DNA of 7,588 nucleotides from an uncultured Phycisphaerales bacterium (GTDB lineage Bacteria; Planctomycetota; Phycisphaerae; Phycisphaerales; UBA1924), in contig CALAFV010000192.1 of the NCBI GenBank assembly GCA_937891445.1, positions 1 to 7,588 on the forward strand, read 5' to 3'. This document shows, in pieces, positions 5,819-7,588 of this stretch. The notes under the pieces were generated by a model. The model had not been told where the DNA came from. It worked only from the letters and a program-made list of their open reading frames with translations, and did not search any database. A program made the translations under genes and the position numbers. Position 1 is the stretch's first letter. Each line of letters opens with the position of its first letter.

Positions 5819-6709
5819 CTATCGCGCCGGCTCTTGGGAGTCGAGGGGGTTCCCGCCACGATCTGTCCCGGCCTGTCCTCCGGCCACTGCCAGACGCAGC
5901 GCCTCGATCTGCTCCACCGTCAGCGCTTCCGGCCGCATCGCGGGGTCGATCCCCGGCGGCCAGGGCGTCGCGCGTCCGAGAATCGCCCCCAGTTGCTTGC
6001 GCCGGCTTGCGAACAAGCGGCGGCAGAACTCCGACAGCGCCACCGGATCCGCCGTGAGCGGCTCGGCACGCCGCTCCAGCAGCACCATCGTGCTTGTCAC
6101 TTCCGGCCGCGGCCAGAAGCACTCCGGCGGCGCGGTGGCCACGCGGCTGACGGTGCACAGCGCCTGCGCGATGACCGACACCCCGCCGCGGTCGCGCGAC
6201 CCCGGCGGCGCCAGCAGCCGGTCCGCCACCTCGCGCTGCACCGTCACCGCCATTCGCGCACACTCCGGGTGGTGCAGCAGCAGCGCCGTCAGCAGCGGCG
6301 TCCCCGCGCCGTAGGGCAGGTTCGAGACCAGCACGAACGGCCGGTGGTGCAGGACGCCACGCACCTGCTGGTTGAGGCGTTTCTCGCCCGCGGCCTTCTC
6401 AAGGCAGTCGGCGTGAACCACCGTCAGACGCTCGCCCCCCTCGATCGAGCGTGCCCGCTCGGCGAGCATGTCGGCCAGGTGGTCGTCCAGTTCGCACGCG
6501 ACCACCTCCGCCCCCCGCGCCAGCAGTTCTTCGGTCATCGTCCCCGTCCCCGGCCCCACCTCCAGCACGAGGTCCCCCGGACCAATGCGCGACGCGTCCA
6601 CCAGTTTGCGGATCAGGTTGTGATCGATCAGGAAGTTCTGCCCGAGCGACTTCTTGGGCGAAAGTCCGCGGGACCCGAGGATCTGTTTGATCTGCTGGAG
6701 GGTCTGCAT
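5819..6709 (-). CDS. rsmA: 16S rRNA (adenine-N6,N6)-dimethyltransferase RsmA/KsgA
   Basis: RsmA (KsgA) dimethylates two adjacent adenines in the 3'-terminal helix of 16S rRNA (A1518 and A1519 in E. coli) with SAM, late in small-subunit assembly. The 296-residue product shows SLGQNFLID (21-29), SAM motif I LEVGPGTG (49-56), the ribose-binding acid in CELDD (Glu73), Asp101 in VVHADCL, motif IV SNLPYGAGTPLL (129-140) with the NLPY typical of adenine-N6 methylases, REVADRLLAPPGSRD, PPECFWPRPEV and FASRRKQLG near the C terminus. Length is in the usual range. The ATG at 6709 is chosen over a TTG three codons earlier because the N-terminal LQQIKQIL helix then starts normally. No Shine-Dalgarno is seen; a TACCAT (6733-6728) could be a -10. 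It follows the dehydrogenase gene by 58 bp and precedes the phosphotransferase gene by 69 bp on the same strand. Confidence 0.97.
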   Translation of the reverse strand: MQTLQQIKQILGSRGLSPKKSLGQNFLIDHNLIRKLVDASRIGPGDLVLEVGPGTGTMTEELLARGAEVVACELDDHLADMLAERARSIEGGERLTVVHADCLEKAAGEKRLNQQVRGVLHHRPFVLVSNLPYGAGTPLLTALLLHHPECARMAVTVQREVADRLLAPPGSRDRGGVSVIAQALCTVSRVATAPPECFWPRPEVTSTMVLLERRAEPLTADPVALSEFCRRLFASRRKQLGAILGRATPWPPGIDPAMRPEALTVEQIEALRLAVAGGQAGTDRGGNPLDSQEPAR

Positions 6710-6767
6710 GGCACACAAGCGTGCGGGATGGTACGCGAGTCCTCCCGCGGCCCCGGGACCGCCTCGC

Positions 6768-7588
6768 TCACAACTCGACGATCAGCCCGAGCGCATCGCC
6801 CTCCAGCGCCGACCGGATCGCCGCCGGCGCATCGTCCAGTCTCACGCGCTTGGGAATCAGCCCCGACACGTCCACCCCGCCGCCCGGCTGAAGCAGCCCC
6901 AGCGCCTCCGACAGGGCCGACGCCGCCACCGGCCCGTCGCGGCAGCCCACCAGTTGAATCTCCCCGACCATCAGCGGCGTCAGGTCCGGCGCCCGGACCC
7001 CACCCTCATCTGCCGCGTCCGGGAACGGCTTCCCCGGCGGCAGCGGTTCCAGCAGCGTCGGCGACACGAGCACGACCGTCCCGCGCGGCCGCACCATCTG
7101 CGTCGCCGTTCGCACGCCCACCCCCGCGTCCCGCGGCGGCGCGCACACCACGACGACGTCCTGGTCCTGCCGCCGCCCCGCCTCCTCGATCGGCCGGTGC
7201 TTGAGCCCCCAGCGCTCGCAGACGCCCAGCGCCGCCGCGCTCGAGGACAGCACGCGCGTGGACCGGTTCGACAGCGACAGCACCCGCGCGATCAGCAGCG
7301 CCAGCGCCGCGTCCGCCGGCCCGCCGTCGGTGATCACCGTGATGAACCCCTTCCCCGCTGCGCGGGTCACCTGCGAGGCGTGTGCCGCCCGCACCACCGA
7401 GTACGCCAGCACCGCCTGGTCGTCGCTTACCACGTCCGGCACCGCCTGCAGCGACGCCAGCGGCACCGTGATCCGGTCCGCGCACACCCCGTCCCGCCCC
7501 GCCAGGCCGACCACCGCCCGCGACCGGCAGTGCGCTGCCAGGCCCCCGCGGCACATGTCGCACGTCCCGCACGCGATGATCGGCCCCG
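6768..7588 (-). CDS. Zinc-type medium-chain dehydrogenase (MDR) family protein, N terminus outside the window
   Basis: The minus frame is open from the right edge to TGA at 6768, giving 273 residues. It starts inside a zinc alcohol dehydrogenase-like protein. Right at the edge is the structural zinc lobe, GPIIACGTCDMCRGGLAAHC, with four cysteines in the C-x2-C-x2-C-x7-C pattern (codons at 7569, 7560, 7551 and 7527). Then come GRDGVCADRITVP and LQAVPD, as in MDR enzymes, and a Rossmann-like half ending DVVVVCAPP, MVRPRGTVVLVSP, GEIQLVGCRDGP and VDVSGLI. The dinucleotide loop is unusual: where relatives have G-D-G-x-L-G, this reads ITDGGPADAALALLIA. The region that usually holds E-P-L and a zinc-ligand Cys reads AVLAYSVVRAAHA. 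It may therefore be a diverged or inactive paralogue. The N-terminal catalytic ligands cannot be judged from here. An internal ATG at 7556 would split the zinc lobe and is not the start. Confidence 0.88.
   Translation of the reverse strand, partial: GPIIACGTCDMCRGGLAAHCRSRAVVGLAGRDGVCADRITVPLASLQAVPDVVSDDQAVLAYSVVRAAHASQVTRAAGKGFITVITDGGPADAALALLIARVLSLSNRSTRVLSSSAAALGVCERWGLKHRPIEEAGRRQDQDVVVVCAPPRDAGVGVRTATQMVRPRGTVVLVSPTLLEPLPPGKPFPDAADEGGVRAPDLTPLMVGEIQLVGCRDGPVAASALSEALGLLQPGGGVDVSGLIPKRVRLDDAPAAIRSALEGDALGLIVEL

Noticed and set aside
5798..7204. Long plus-strand open frame opposite rsmA and the dehydrogenase gene
   Set aside because: It is antisense to two clear genes. Its product is dominated by Arg, Pro, His and Ala with no domain, as expected for the reverse of GC-rich coding DNA.

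Overview
The window is GC-rich bacterial chromosome. Genes are read from both strands and typical housekeeping proteins are present. The gene set suggests a member of the Planctomycetota, possibly class Phycisphaerae. The grounds are a short Hc1/histone-H1-like protein, a small CBM48 protein, a Hanks-type kinase remnant with planctomycete-style wording, a MetK with SMGHPDK in place of SEGHPDK, and poor Shine-Dalgarno sites. This placement is inferred from remembered family features, not from a search.

Layout. Positions 1-398 (minus) hold the first 132 codons of a CBM48/AMPK-glycogen-binding-domain protein that runs off the left edge. Positions 399-1110 contain no intact gene. They hold a GC hairpin (419-435), a short protein-like minus-strand remnant (533-628) and, directly abutting it, a decayed Ser/Thr protein kinase on the plus strand (634-1070). 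The kinase lacks its glycine loop and everything after the activation segment, and it carries a frameshift. Next come metK (minus, 1111-2328) and purM (plus, 2568-3710), a divergent pair sharing a 239-bp control region with a perfect 8-bp-arm palindrome. A TANNNT -10 element is placed so that the purM transcript could begin at its ATG.

The right half is a minus-strand run, in transcription order: a truncated zinc-type MDR dehydrogenase (7588-6768, start outside the window), rsmA/ksgA (6709-5819), an APH-fold phosphotransferase (5749-4718), a 61-residue Hc1-like histone H1 homologue (4493-4308) and a FabZ-type 3-hydroxyacyl-ACP dehydratase (4301-3741). The last two are only 7 bp apart and surely cotranscribed, probably from a promoter near 4621-4651. 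purM and the dehydratase gene converge with 30 bp between them.

Functionally the intact genes cover SAM synthesis (metK), SAM-dependent rRNA dimethylation (rsmA), purine synthesis (purM), fatty-acid or lipid synthesis (fabZ-like) and nucleoid packaging (Hc1-like). I found no CRISPR array, rRNA, tRNA, insertion sequence or obvious new multi-gene system. The most interesting points are the two-remnant junction, the Hc1-dehydratase pair, the metK/purM control region and the apparently degenerate dehydrogenase.
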